Position numbers and translations under genes: made by a program
Notes under the pieces: generated by a model
The model's database searches: none
Told to the model about the DNA's origin: nothing
Seen by the model: only the letters and a program-made list of their open reading frames with translations
Shown: positions 1 to 7,247 of the stretch, piece by piece
Layout: every line of letters begins with the position of its first letter
Position numbering within the stretch: the first letter of the stretch is position 1
Assembly (NCBI GenBank): GCA_013349735.1
Contig: DUZC01000015.1
Coordinates: 1 to 16,730 of the forward strand
From: Rhodospirillaceae bacterium
GTDB lineage: Bacteria; Pseudomonadota; Alphaproteobacteria; Rhodospirillales; Magnetospirillaceae
Direction of reading: 5' to 3'
Length of the DNA: 16,730 nucleotides

Positions 1-1
1 A

Positions 2-1396
2 ACCCCGGCTATGGGCATGGGGTTGTTGGTAACCGCCTTAATCGAAGAACGCCGAGAAGCGCGTAAAGCTGTCGCTGCGCGGACTTTGGCCGAAGAAGAG
101 GTGGTAAGACTGGCCTATCACGATCCTCTGACCAAACTGCCCAACCGGTTGTTAATTCAAGATCGCTTTCGGCAAGCCATTGCCTATGCCGAACGTGAGT
201 CTTGCAAGTTGGCTTTGTTGTCCCTTGATCTGGATAAATTCAAAACCATCAACGAATCCCTGGGGCATGGTCTTGGCGACGAATTGATCTGCGAGGTAGC
301 GCTTCGCTTGATTTCCTGTGTTCGGGACACCGACACGGTGGGGCGGCAAGGAGGTGACGAGTTCCTGGTGGTTCTGTCAGCGATCAAGGATGTCGATGTG
401 ATCGCGCCGGTTCTGATGAAGATCATCGAGCGCTTGCGCGAACCTTGCCACATTGGCGGCTATGATCTGCATACCTCGGTGTCGGTCGGTATTGCGCTTT
501 TTCCGGATGATGGCCCCGACTTTGATATTTTATTAAAAAAGGCGGATACGGCTTTATCCCGGGCCAAAGACGCGGGGGGTAACGTCTATCAATTCTTTGA
601 CGAACAGATGAATGTTGATGCCATTGAGCGGTTAGACCTCAGCAATGGCATAAGACGAGCGCTGGATCAGAAAGAGTTCATTCTGCATTATCAGCCCCAA
701 ATTGATATCCTTACCGGACGGGTGATCGGGGCTGAGGCGCTGATAAGATGGCAGCATCCGGAGATTGGGATGATTCCCCCCGGCCGGTTTATTCCTATCG
801 CCGAAGAGGGATTGCTTATTGTGCCCATCGGCGAATGGGTTTTGGGTGAGGCCTGCCGGCAAGCGGTTGCATGGCGCAAGGCCGGGTTGCCGGAACTGGT
901 GGTGGCCGTGAATGTCTCGGCCGGACAATTTAAACGGGGCAATGTTGAAGAGACCGTAATTAAAGTCCTGAAGGAAACGGGACACAACCCCGCCTGTCTT
1001 GAGCTTGAACTGACGGAATCCGTCTTGCTTCAGGATGTTGATATCGTCATGGCGACAGTAAAACGACTGAAAACATTGGGGGTAAAGCTTTCCATTGACG
1101 ACTTCGGTACTGGATATTCAAGTTTGTCTTATCTGAAACGTTTAGACGTCGATAAATTAAAAATAGACCAGTCCTTTGTCCGCGATATGGCGGTCGATCC
1201 GGCCAATCTGGCCATCGTTCATGCCGTTGTGCAAATGGCCCATAGTCTTAACCTAAAGACGATTGCCGAAGGTGTTGAGGATATCGGTGCGGCCAATCAA
1301 CTAAGAAATCTTGGCTGCGATGAAGTGCAGGGCTTTTATTTCTCAAGGCCGCTGATCGAGTCAGACTTTGCTCGATTTCTCGCCCAACATTCATAA
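2..1396 (+). CDS. GGDEF-EAL c-di-GMP turnover protein, 5' end beyond the window (MASE1-like N-terminus)
   Basis: This is a bifunctional-type cyclic di-GMP enzyme. The frame is open to the left edge, and the first residues (TPAMGMGLLVTALIEERREA) look like the end of a membrane sensor of the MASE1 type, so the true start lies upstream. Numbering from the ATG at 11, GGDEF is intact at 114-118, and an RxxD inhibitory site (RDTD, 105-108) sits the usual five residues before it. The EAL domain runs from about 215 to 460. It keeps E242-A-L, the NVS segment at 301-303, ELTES at 333-337, DDFGTGYSS at 363-371, K384-ID, AEGVE at 419-423 and QGF at 440-442. Both active sites therefore look complete, so it could make and hydrolyse c-di-GMP; which activity dominates cannot be read from sequence. 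Its stop codon overlaps the end of the convergent hybrid kinase gene by 6 bp, leaving no room for a separate terminator. Confidence 0.95.
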   Translation, partial: TPAMGMGLLVTALIEERREARKAVAARTLAEEEVVRLAYHDPLTKLPNRLLIQDRFRQAIAYAERESCKLALLSLDLDKFKTINESLGHGLGDELICEVALRLISCVRDTDTVGRQGGDEFLVVLSAIKDVDVIAPVLMKIIERLREPCHIGGYDLHTSVSVGIALFPDDGPDFDILLKKADTALSRAKDAGGNVYQFFDEQMNVDAIERLDLSNGIRRALDQKEFILHYQPQIDILTGRVIGAEALIRWQHPEIGMIPPGRFIPIAEEGLLIVPIGEWVLGEACRQAVAWRKAGLPELVVAVNVSAGQFKRGNVEETVIKVLKETGHNPACLELELTESVLLQDVDIVMATVKRLKTLGVKLSIDDFGTGYSSLSYLKRLDVDKLKIDQSFVRDMAVDPANLAIVHAVVQMAHSLNLKTIAEGVEDIGAANQLRNLGCDEVQGFYFSRPLIESDFARFLAQHS

Positions 1397-3862
1397 TTTG
1401 TATTGTGTGTTCAACCAGTCACGGGACTCGGCCAGAATTCGCGGCAATTGGTCCAAAAGGGAACGGATCAGATCAGGCCTGTTATCGCGCAGGGCCAGTT
1501 CAACCTGTCGACAGGCTTGTGAAAGCCCGATCAGACCAAGATAGGCGGCGATGCCAGACATCCCATGGGCGGCTTCCGAAAGGCCGGATTGGTCCTGGGG
1601 CTGGGTCAGAGCAAGGCTAAAGCTGGGAGTCCACTCGTCAAATTTGCCAATAACTTCCCGGAGAGGCTCGGCTCCCATTAAATCGGCGGTTTCGGCCAGT
1701 TTTTCAGCGTCGAAAAGCGGTGCGTCGGCAAGCGCGGTCGCCGCTTGGGCTGAGCCAACATATTTTCGGAGATAGTCATTCAAAAGCGCAAAGTCGATGG
1801 GTTTGGAAACATGGCCATCCATGCCTGCGGCAAAATAGCCATCAATATCCGTTTGAAAGGCGTTTGCTGTCAGGGCGATAATCGGTACAGAACCGAAAGG
1901 AGCCGGCAGAGCGCGGATCATTTTGGTCGCTTGGATGCCATCGATTTCCGGCATCTGAACATCCATCAGAATAAGGTCAAAGCGCGCTTTTTCTGCATAA
2001 CGCACCGCTCTGAAGCCGTTTTCAGCGATGACAACCTTATGGCCGCTTTTTTCCAGCATCAGAGTGACGACCTGTTGCCCAACCGGGTTGTCCTCGGCCA
2101 GCAGGATATGCAGCGGGGCAATAGTCGCTTGGGGGCTATCCACTTCTTTCGTTTCATCCGCGGTGCCCGCTGGAAGGGGTACGCGGAACCAGAAGGTACT
2201 TCCTTGGCCTGGGGCAGATTGGGCTCCGATCGTGCCGCCCATGGCGTCCACAATATGTTTGCAGATGACGAGGCCCAGGCCACTTCCTCCTTCCTTTCTG
2301 CTCGAGCTCATATTGATCTGCGAAAAGGGTAGAAAAAGTCGCGACATCTTATCTGAAGAAATGCCATTGCCAGTGTCGCCGATGGCAAAGCAAATTTCGT
2401 CTTGGCCATAGGGTCTGACCGTCAGGGTGACGCCGCCCCGAGAGGTAAATTTTATGGCATTGAGCACCAGATTATAGAGCACCTGCCTTAAGCGCATGGC
2501 ATCGCCCACCAGATATCTTGGAACCTGTTGGTCAATCTCAATTTTTATATAAAGCGATTTCTCATCGCTGAGTGGCGTAAGCAATCCGACAACTTCATGC
2601 AAAAGCCCATGCAGAGAGAAGTTTTCGGAGGTTAACTCCATCCGGCCATCTTCAAATTTGGCAAGGTCAAGAATATCGTTAAGTAGATTCATTAAATGGC
2701 GGCCGGAAACCTTAATTGTTTCAATATATTGCCGGATTTCACCTGTAATTTCGCTTTTTAGAAGTATGGCGGTCATGCCGAGAATGCCATTTAGCGGTGT
2801 TCGTATTTCGTGGCTCATCGTCGCAAGGAAAGCACTCTTCATTTTGTTAGATTTTTCTGACAGCTGGACTTTTTCTGCCAAAAGAGCTTGTTCTCTTTGG
2901 CGGAACATCGCTTCTTCTGTCGCTTTGCGCTCAATGAGCCGTGCCGTAACAAACCCCATGACTATGAAGATAAAGTAAAAGAAAGAAACGCGTGCGGTTT
3001 CGTCACGCCAATTGGCCAAATAAGTATCGTCGCCAATAGCATAGATTGCATTAATGGGATATCGTTGCAGATGCTTTAGACCTGCTATTCTTTTTACGTT
3101 ATCTATCGGCGATATTCTAGTGTAAATTATTGTATTGTTCTCGTTAGTGGCGTCTTCTGGGATTGGCATATTAAAATTATAGGCCTGTTCATTTGCAGGA
3201 AAGCGGACCAAAATCCTCTGTTGCTCATCGCGCAAAGAAATCACCGACGTGCTGCTCAGCCCCAAGGACTGATAAAAGTTAAGGAATGACTCCTGCAAGC
3301 CGATATTGGCCACCACCATGCCGCCAAAGCGGCCGTCGGGACGCCGGATGCGTTTAGCCATCTGCAGGCCCCATTTATTGGAAATTCGTCCCTTCAAAGC
3401 CTGCGAGAAGCTTGGTTCGTCGCCCTGGCTTCCTTTGAGTTGCAGAAAATATTCACGATCGCCGAGATAGCCGCCCGGTGGAGCGCCGACGGTATTGGCA
3501 AAGACCGTTCCCTCGGCATCGGTGATGGACATGGACACAATGCCGGGGATTTTCTGTTGTAACGCACGCAGGTCCGCTTCGATTTCGGATCGTCGCGCCT
3601 CAGATAGGGTCTTGGTCTGGTCGAGATCCTTGGCGGTTATCAAGGATGTCGCGTTTCCTAAAATAATGTAAGTTCGATCAAAGGTTGCATTGGCGTGTTC
3701 AACAATAAGCTGTACACTCGTTCTAACATTCGAGCGCGCCTGATTAATGGCGTCATTATAGGCTAAATACTGATCAATAAATGTATATATAAAAAACAAA
3801 AATAAGAACGCCCAAATGGCGAAGCTCTTTTTAAAAAAAGTCAAAAACCTTAGATAAGACAT
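1391..3862 (-). CDS. Membrane hybrid sensor histidine kinase (Cache/PDC sensor, HisKA, HATPase, REC, HPt)
   Basis: This 823-residue protein carries a nearly complete phosphorelay. A membrane segment at about 13-30 and a second at about 292-308 bracket a periplasmic PDC/dCache-like sensor with a DREYF segment near 135-139. The HisKA H-box has H351 in MSHEIRTPLNG. The kinase core has the N-box N468, the G1 box DTGNG at 496-500 and GSGLGL at 526-531. The receiver has the acidic pair E590/D591, phosphoacceptor D634, T665 and K687. The C-terminal HPt has H766 in AAHGMSG, where the lysine usual two or three residues after the histidine is replaced by serine. The expected flow is H351 to D634 to H766 and then to a separate receiver that is not encoded here. 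The ligand and output are unknown. The ATG at 3862 is preceded by a modest CAGGGG ribosome site. The gene is convergent with, and overlaps by 6 bp, the GGDEF-EAL gene, so a c-di-GMP link is possible but is only inferred from position. Confidence 0.95.
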   Translation of the reverse strand: MSYLRFLTFFKKSFAIWAFLFLFFIYTFIDQYLAYNDAINQARSNVRTSVQLIVEHANATFDRTYIILGNATSLITAKDLDQTKTLSEARRSEIEADLRALQQKIPGIVSMSITDAEGTVFANTVGAPPGGYLGDREYFLQLKGSQGDEPSFSQALKGRISNKWGLQMAKRIRRPDGRFGGMVVANIGLQESFLNFYQSLGLSSTSVISLRDEQQRILVRFPANEQAYNFNMPIPEDATNENNTIIYTRISPIDNVKRIAGLKHLQRYPINAIYAIGDDTYLANWRDETARVSFFYFIFIVMGFVTARLIERKATEEAMFRQREQALLAEKVQLSEKSNKMKSAFLATMSHEIRTPLNGILGMTAILLKSEITGEIRQYIETIKVSGRHLMNLLNDILDLAKFEDGRMELTSENFSLHGLLHEVVGLLTPLSDEKSLYIKIEIDQQVPRYLVGDAMRLRQVLYNLVLNAIKFTSRGGVTLTVRPYGQDEICFAIGDTGNGISSDKMSRLFLPFSQINMSSSRKEGGSGLGLVICKHIVDAMGGTIGAQSAPGQGSTFWFRVPLPAGTADETKEVDSPQATIAPLHILLAEDNPVGQQVVTLMLEKSGHKVVIAENGFRAVRYAEKARFDLILMDVQMPEIDGIQATKMIRALPAPFGSVPIIALTANAFQTDIDGYFAAGMDGHVSKPIDFALLNDYLRKYVGSAQAATALADAPLFDAEKLAETADLMGAEPLREVIGKFDEWTPSFSLALTQPQDQSGLSEAAHGMSGIAAYLGLIGLSQACRQVELALRDNRPDLIRSLLDQLPRILAESRDWLNTQYKL

Positions 3863-3923
3863 CCTGCGGCCCCTGGGCTCTGCGGTTGGACCGGAGACCG
3901 CCCGTCATTGGATTTGCCGAAGC

Positions 3924-3952
3924 ATTTAAAAGTTACCAGAACTTTAGAGCAA
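3924..3952 (-). promoter_or_regulatory. Candidate sigma-70-type promoter for the hybrid kinase
   Basis: On the minus strand a TTGCTC (3952-3947) and a TTAAAT (3929-3924) are separated by 17 bp and lie about 55 nt upstream of the kinase ATG. The matches to TTGACA/TATAAT are only 3/6 and 4/6. The stretch is AT-rich compared with its surroundings, but this is a weak call. Confidence 0.25.
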
Positions 3953-4109
3953 GTTTTGTACGCTGTGAATGCCGAGCGATTGAAAAAATTACCCATAAGA
4001 AAAATAGAGCTATGTGGCTGGGGGTGGCCTGCTTTGCGGATGATGCAGTACTGCTCAGTACCAAAAATTGCTACAAGCTTACTCATCACGAAGGCGCTGC
4101 CGGTTGCAT

Positions 4110-4118
4110 CCCCCCCCC
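4110..4118. repeat. C9 homopolymer tract in intergenic DNA
   Basis: Nine consecutive C residues lie 134 bp upstream of the aminotransferase ATG, and about 250 bp upstream of the divergent kinase gene. Such tracts can change length by slipped-strand replication, or may be chance. A second 9-bp G tract lies at 12340-12348, also in a divergent intergenic region. Confidence 0.9.
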
Positions 4119-4215
4119 ATCCCACCCCGCAATCGGTAGCGCCCGAGTGAGTTCCCGGACATCCTTGGTTTTGTTTCCTGTGCATTGGTTATCGCCGATG
4201 ACGCCTGACAGCCTT

Positions 4216-4221
4216 TATACT
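4216..4221 (+). promoter_or_regulatory. Candidate -10 element for the aminotransferase gene
   Basis: TATACT matches TATAAT at 5 of 6 positions and lies 31 nt upstream of the ATG. No good -35 box is present at 16-18 bp. TTGGTT at 4185-4190 is too far away (25 bp spacer). The call rests on the -10 match alone. Confidence 0.25.
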
Positions 4222-4252
4222 GTTTCCAATAATAGGGCCGGAGGAGGATGGG

Positions 4253-5614
4253 ATGATCTCTAATTCATTGCGCGACAAGGATCTTGCTTACGCGCTGCAT
4301 CCCTATACCAATCTGCGCGCCCATGAGCGCAAGGGGCCATTGGTTATGACCCGCGGCCAGGGGGTCCGGGTGTTTGATGAGCAGGGCAAGGCCTATATAG
4401 ACGCGATGGCCGGATTGTGGTGTGCGTCGCTCGGTTTTTCCGAGCCAAGACTGGCACAGGCGGCGGAACGTCAAATGGCGCGTTTGCCATTTTATCACCA
4501 GTTCAGTCACAAGGCGCATGATGTCGGAATTGAATTAGCAGAAAAACTGGTGGGGCTGGCGCCGGTCCCCATGAGCAAGGTTTTATTTGCAAATTCCGGA
4601 TCTGAGTCCATTGATACGGCCATCAAATTGGTCTGGTATTTCAATAATGCCGTGGGCCGACCGCAAAAAAAGAAAATCATTGCACGCCGGCGTGCCTATC
4701 ATGGTGTGACCGTGGCTGCGGCGAGTTTGACGGCGCTTCCCGCAAATAGCCGGGACTTTGATCTTCCCATCGAACGCTTCCTTCATACCGACTGTCCGCA
4801 TGCTTATCACGAGGCTAAGGCCGGCGAAAATGCGGACGCTTTCGCCGATCGCTTGGCCGACAATCTTGAACAACTCATCCTTAGCGAAGGGGCCGAGACA
4901 GTTGCTGCCTTTTTCGCCGAACCGGTCATGGGAGCCGGCGGCGTGATTGTTCCGCCTGCCAGCTATTTTTCCAAGATATCGGCCGTTTGTCGTAAATATG
5001 ATCTGTTGTTGCTGGCCGACGAAGTGATCTGCGGCTTTCATCGGACCGGCAATCTGTGGGGCTGCCAGACGTTGGACTTTGCGCCGGACATGATTACCTG
5101 TGCAAAGGCGCTGTCGTCCGGATATTTGCCAATTTCGGCCTTATTGCTGAACGATCGCATCTATCAGGTGGTGGCCGAGAACTCAGCCAAAATTGGTACC
5201 TTTGGCCATGGCTATACTTATGCGGCCCATCCGGTGTCTGCCGCGGTGGCTCTTGAAACGCTGAATATTTACGCTGAACGGGATATTGCGTCGCATGTCG
5301 CGCGCATGGCGCCGCTGATGCAAGGGGCGCTGGCCAGTTTTGCCGACCATCCCCTGGTGGGCGAGGTGCGGGGGGTCGGTATGATTGGGGCCTTGGAGCT
5401 GGTGGCGGATCGTTCCAGCCGACGCAATTTCCCGCCTGAAAAGGGTGTTGCAGCGCGGGTGGTTGAGGCGATGGAGCGGAAGGGTGTCATCGGCCGGGCG
5501 ATGCTGAATGATTCCCTTGCTTTTTCGCCCCCTTTGATCATCGAGCCGCCGGATTTGGCCGAGATTTTCGATCGGACCCGTGCGGCTTTGGATGAGGTGG
5601 CGGGAACTCTATGA
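4253..5614 (+). CDS. Class III PLP-dependent omega-aminotransferase
   Basis: This 453-residue protein is a fold-type I, class III aminotransferase of the omega-amino acid/putrescine/taurine:pyruvate group. Such enzymes move an amino group from an amine or omega-amino acid to pyruvate or another keto acid in the cytoplasm. The sequence shows AGLWCASLGF (53-62) near the substrate pocket, the phosphate-binding S115-GSES (115-119), YHG at 149-151, D256 in LADEVICGF, which should pair with the pyridine nitrogen, and K285 in CAKALSSGYLP, which should form the Schiff base with PLP. Length is normal for the family (about 440-460). The ATG is well supported by a strong ribosome site, GGAGGAGG at 4240-4247, 5 nt before it. 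It stands alone, with no transporter or dehydrogenase partner beside it, so the substrate cannot be deduced; polyamine, beta-alanine and taurine type donors are all possible. Confidence 0.93.
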   Translation: MISNSLRDKDLAYALHPYTNLRAHERKGPLVMTRGQGVRVFDEQGKAYIDAMAGLWCASLGFSEPRLAQAAERQMARLPFYHQFSHKAHDVGIELAEKLVGLAPVPMSKVLFANSGSESIDTAIKLVWYFNNAVGRPQKKKIIARRRAYHGVTVAAASLTALPANSRDFDLPIERFLHTDCPHAYHEAKAGENADAFADRLADNLEQLILSEGAETVAAFFAEPVMGAGGVIVPPASYFSKISAVCRKYDLLLLADEVICGFHRTGNLWGCQTLDFAPDMITCAKALSSGYLPISALLLNDRIYQVVAENSAKIGTFGHGYTYAAHPVSAAVALETLNIYAERDIASHVARMAPLMQGALASFADHPLVGEVRGVGMIGALELVADRSSRRNFPPEKGVAARVVEAMERKGVIGRAMLNDSLAFSPPLIIEPPDLAEIFDRTRAALDEVAGTL

Positions 5615-5617
5615 CAT

Positions 5618-5652
5618 TTTGCCGGTTCCACGAATTTCGCGGAACCGGCAAA
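5618..5652. terminator. Perfect 12-bp hairpin between convergent genes, probable bidirectional terminator
   Basis: TTTGCCGGTTCC (5618-5629) is exactly complementary to GGAACCGGCAAA (5641-5652) around an 11-nt loop. It begins 4 nt after the aminotransferase stop and lies 33 nt after the dctA stop on the other strand. The A/T base pairs at the foot supply only a short U stretch in either direction (TTT or CAAAAT), so it is not a textbook intrinsic terminator. Its position between convergent genes argues for that role. Confidence 0.75.
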
Positions 5653-5685
5653 GGTCGAGTGCTGTTTGCGTTCTGACGCGAACTT

Positions 5686-7005
5686 CTAACCGGTGGTGAC
5701 AGCGGTTTCCAGGTCAGACGGATCGACACGCCGCTTCAGGGCGGCGTTCAGCTTGGTGCGATCCAGTTCTTTTTCCCACCAGGAAACGACAATGCAGGAA
5801 ACGCCATTGCCGCATAGATTGGTGAGGGCCCGACATTCACTCATAAATTTATCAATGCCAAGGACGATGGCCATGCCTGGGACCAGTGCCGGATTAACGA
5901 CCGTCAGGGTGGCAGCCAAAGTGATAAAGCCGGCGCCGGTGACCCCAGACGCTCCTTTGGAGGTCAGCATGGCAACGATCAGAATGGTCATTTGATCGGA
6001 CAGAGTCAGATCAACCCCCATGGCTTGAGCGATGAACAAGGTTGCCAAGGTCATGTAAATATTGGTGCCGTCCAGGTTGAAGGAGTAACCCGTGGGAACC
6101 ACCAGGCCAACCACGGATTTGGAACAGCCCAGCAGTTCCAGCTTTTCCATTAATTGCGGTAAAGCGCTTTCCGATGACGAGGTGCCCAGAACAATCAGCA
6201 GTTCTTCTTTGATATAGGCAAGGAAGCGGAAGATGCTAAAGCCGGCGATCCGGGCGATCAGTCCCAGCACGATGAAAATGAATAATGCCGCGGTCAGATA
6301 AAAGGTTCCGATAAGCCCTATCAGGCTGCCAAGGGCCGCCGGGCCGAATTTCCCCACGGTATAGGCCATGGCCCCGAACGCGCCGAAAGGCGCCGCCTTC
6401 ATGACAATGGCAATGACCCCGAAGACGCCATGGGCGACGTCATCAACGAAGGCTCGTACTGTTTTTCCCCGCTCGCCCAGCACCATCAGCGAAAAGCCAA
6501 ACAAAATGGAAAACAACAGGATCTGCAGGATATCGCCTTTGGCAAAGGCGCCGACCACGCTATCGGGAATTATGTTCAGAATGAAATCGACGCTCTTGTT
6601 TTCGCCGGCCGCCTTGGCGAAATTGGCAACCGCTGCGGCGTCCGGTGCTTTTCCCGAAAAACCCGCCCCGGGGCGGAGGATATTTCCAAGCAGAAGGCCG
6701 ATTACCAAAGCGAAAGTGGAAACCACTTCAAAATAGATCAGTGCCTTGACGCCGACCCGTCCAACCTTTTTGGCGTCTTCGATATGGGCGATGCCCGAAA
6801 CCACCGTACAGAAAATAATTGGGCCAATGACCATCTTGATGAGTTTGATAAAGCCGTCGCCCATGGCCTTGACCCAGTCATTTTTGCCAAAATCTGGGAA
6901 CAGCCAGCCGACGGCGGCACCGAGAACGATAGCAAAGATCACTTGCACATAGAGCACTTTATAAAACGGCTTCTTGACGGCCGGCGCGGCACTTGAAGGT
7001 TGCAT
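5686..7005 (-). CDS. dctA: C4-dicarboxylate:cation symporter DctA
   Basis: This 439-residue protein is a dicarboxylate/amino acid:cation symporter (DAACS/glutamate-transporter fold) that takes up succinate, fumarate and malate across the inner membrane. The signature elements are in order: a serine-rich reentrant loop GTSSSESALPQ (274-284), NLDGT in the broken TM7 (310-314), the second hairpin SKGASGVTGAGF (349-360), and DKFMSECRALTNLCGN (385-400) in TM8, which contributes the substrate-binding residues. The length matches DctA proteins (about 430-445). The ATG is preceded by GAGGA in a typical ribosome site. It is transcribed away from dctB-dctD, the classical rhizobial arrangement. A sigma-54 promoter about 65 nt upstream of the ATG with two probable DctD sites behind it shows that it should be induced through DctB/DctD. 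Confidence 0.97.
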   Translation of the reverse strand: MQPSSAAPAVKKPFYKVLYVQVIFAIVLGAAVGWLFPDFGKNDWVKAMGDGFIKLIKMVIGPIIFCTVVSGIAHIEDAKKVGRVGVKALIYFEVVSTFALVIGLLLGNILRPGAGFSGKAPDAAAVANFAKAAGENKSVDFILNIIPDSVVGAFAKGDILQILLFSILFGFSLMVLGERGKTVRAFVDDVAHGVFGVIAIVMKAAPFGAFGAMAYTVGKFGPAALGSLIGLIGTFYLTAALFIFIVLGLIARIAGFSIFRFLAYIKEELLIVLGTSSSESALPQLMEKLELLGCSKSVVGLVVPTGYSFNLDGTNIYMTLATLFIAQAMGVDLTLSDQMTILIVAMLTSKGASGVTGAGFITLAATLTVVNPALVPGMAIVLGIDKFMSECRALTNLCGNGVSCIVVSWWEKELDRTKLNAALKRRVDPSDLETAVTTG

Positions 7006-7070
7006 GGTGGTTTCCTCGTGAACTGAAGCTTGTTAAGTCTGCCCGGTTGGGTCCGGACATGCTTCTCCTG

Positions 7071-7086
7071 AGCAATCAGCATGCCA
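7071..7086 (-). promoter_or_regulatory. Sigma-54 (-24/-12) promoter of dctA
   Basis: The minus strand reads TGGCATGCTGATTGCT from 7086 to 7071. This fits the sigma-54 pattern TGGCACG-N4-TTGCW with one change (C to T), with the invariant GG and GC at the correct spacing. Transcription should begin near 7060, giving a leader of about 55 nt before the dctA ATG. The neighbouring DctD carries a GAFTGA loop, so activator and promoter type agree. Confidence 0.88.
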
Positions 7087-7127
7087 CTGGCTGCGCTTCA
7101 GGGAAATAGGCAATTGCAGTAGGCGCA

Positions 7128-7145
7128 TGGCTGGATATTCGCACA
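7128..7145. promoter_or_regulatory. Probable promoter-proximal DctD binding site
   Basis: TGGCTGGATATTCGCACA has one strong half-site (CGCACA, 7140-7145) and one degenerate half-site. Its centre is about 76 bp upstream of the predicted dctA start and 33 bp, about three helical turns, from the better distal repeat. It is called mainly from this phasing and the shared CGCACA half. Confidence 0.5.
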
Positions 7146-7160
7146 GTCGTCAGGATCTCG

Positions 7161-7178
7161 TGTGCGCTTTACCGCATA
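7161..7178. promoter_or_regulatory. Probable distal DctD binding site (upstream activating sequence)
   Basis: TGTGCGCTTTACCGCATA is an 18-bp inverted repeat: TGTGCG and CGCATA pair at 5 of 6 positions around a 6-bp centre. It lies about 109 bp upstream of the predicted dctA start, the usual distance for an NtrC-family enhancer. From memory, rhizobial dctA enhancers also use TGTGCG/CGCACA-type half-sites in two tandem copies. It also lies about 70 bp upstream of the dctB start, so it might control dctBD as well. Confidence 0.65.
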
Positions 7179-7247
7179 TGAGCTAAGATCCGCTTGAAAA
7201 GCGAAGGCGTGTCGCAATCAGCAAGGCACCGAGGGGAACTGGGCCGC

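Larger units (their letters stand above)
3863..4252. other. 390-bp divergent intergenic region between hybrid kinase and aminotransferase
   Basis: I see no convincing gene here. The region should hold the promoters of the two divergent neighbours. Visible structure: an AT-rich patch (about 3924-4008), a perfect 10-bp palindrome GCAGTACTGC at 4045-4054 followed by a repeat of CAGTAC at 4056-4061, and a run of nine C at 4110-4118. Short open frames cross it in several phases, but none has a clear ribosome site or recognisable protein. Confidence 0.6.

Noticed and set aside
3908..4150. 80-codon open frame on the plus strand starting with TTG
   Set aside because: No ribosome site, no recognisable family, and it crosses the C9 tract and the region where divergent promoters must lie.
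3886..4263. 125-codon open frame on the plus strand in the same intergenic region
   Set aside because: It overlaps the strong ribosome site and start of the aminotransferase and shows no protein-like features.
7194..7247. TTG start for dctB, adding 18 residues
   Set aside because: No clear ribosome site, whereas ATG 7248 has GAGGGG upstream and gives a normal N-terminus before TM1; kept as an alternative in the dctB entry.
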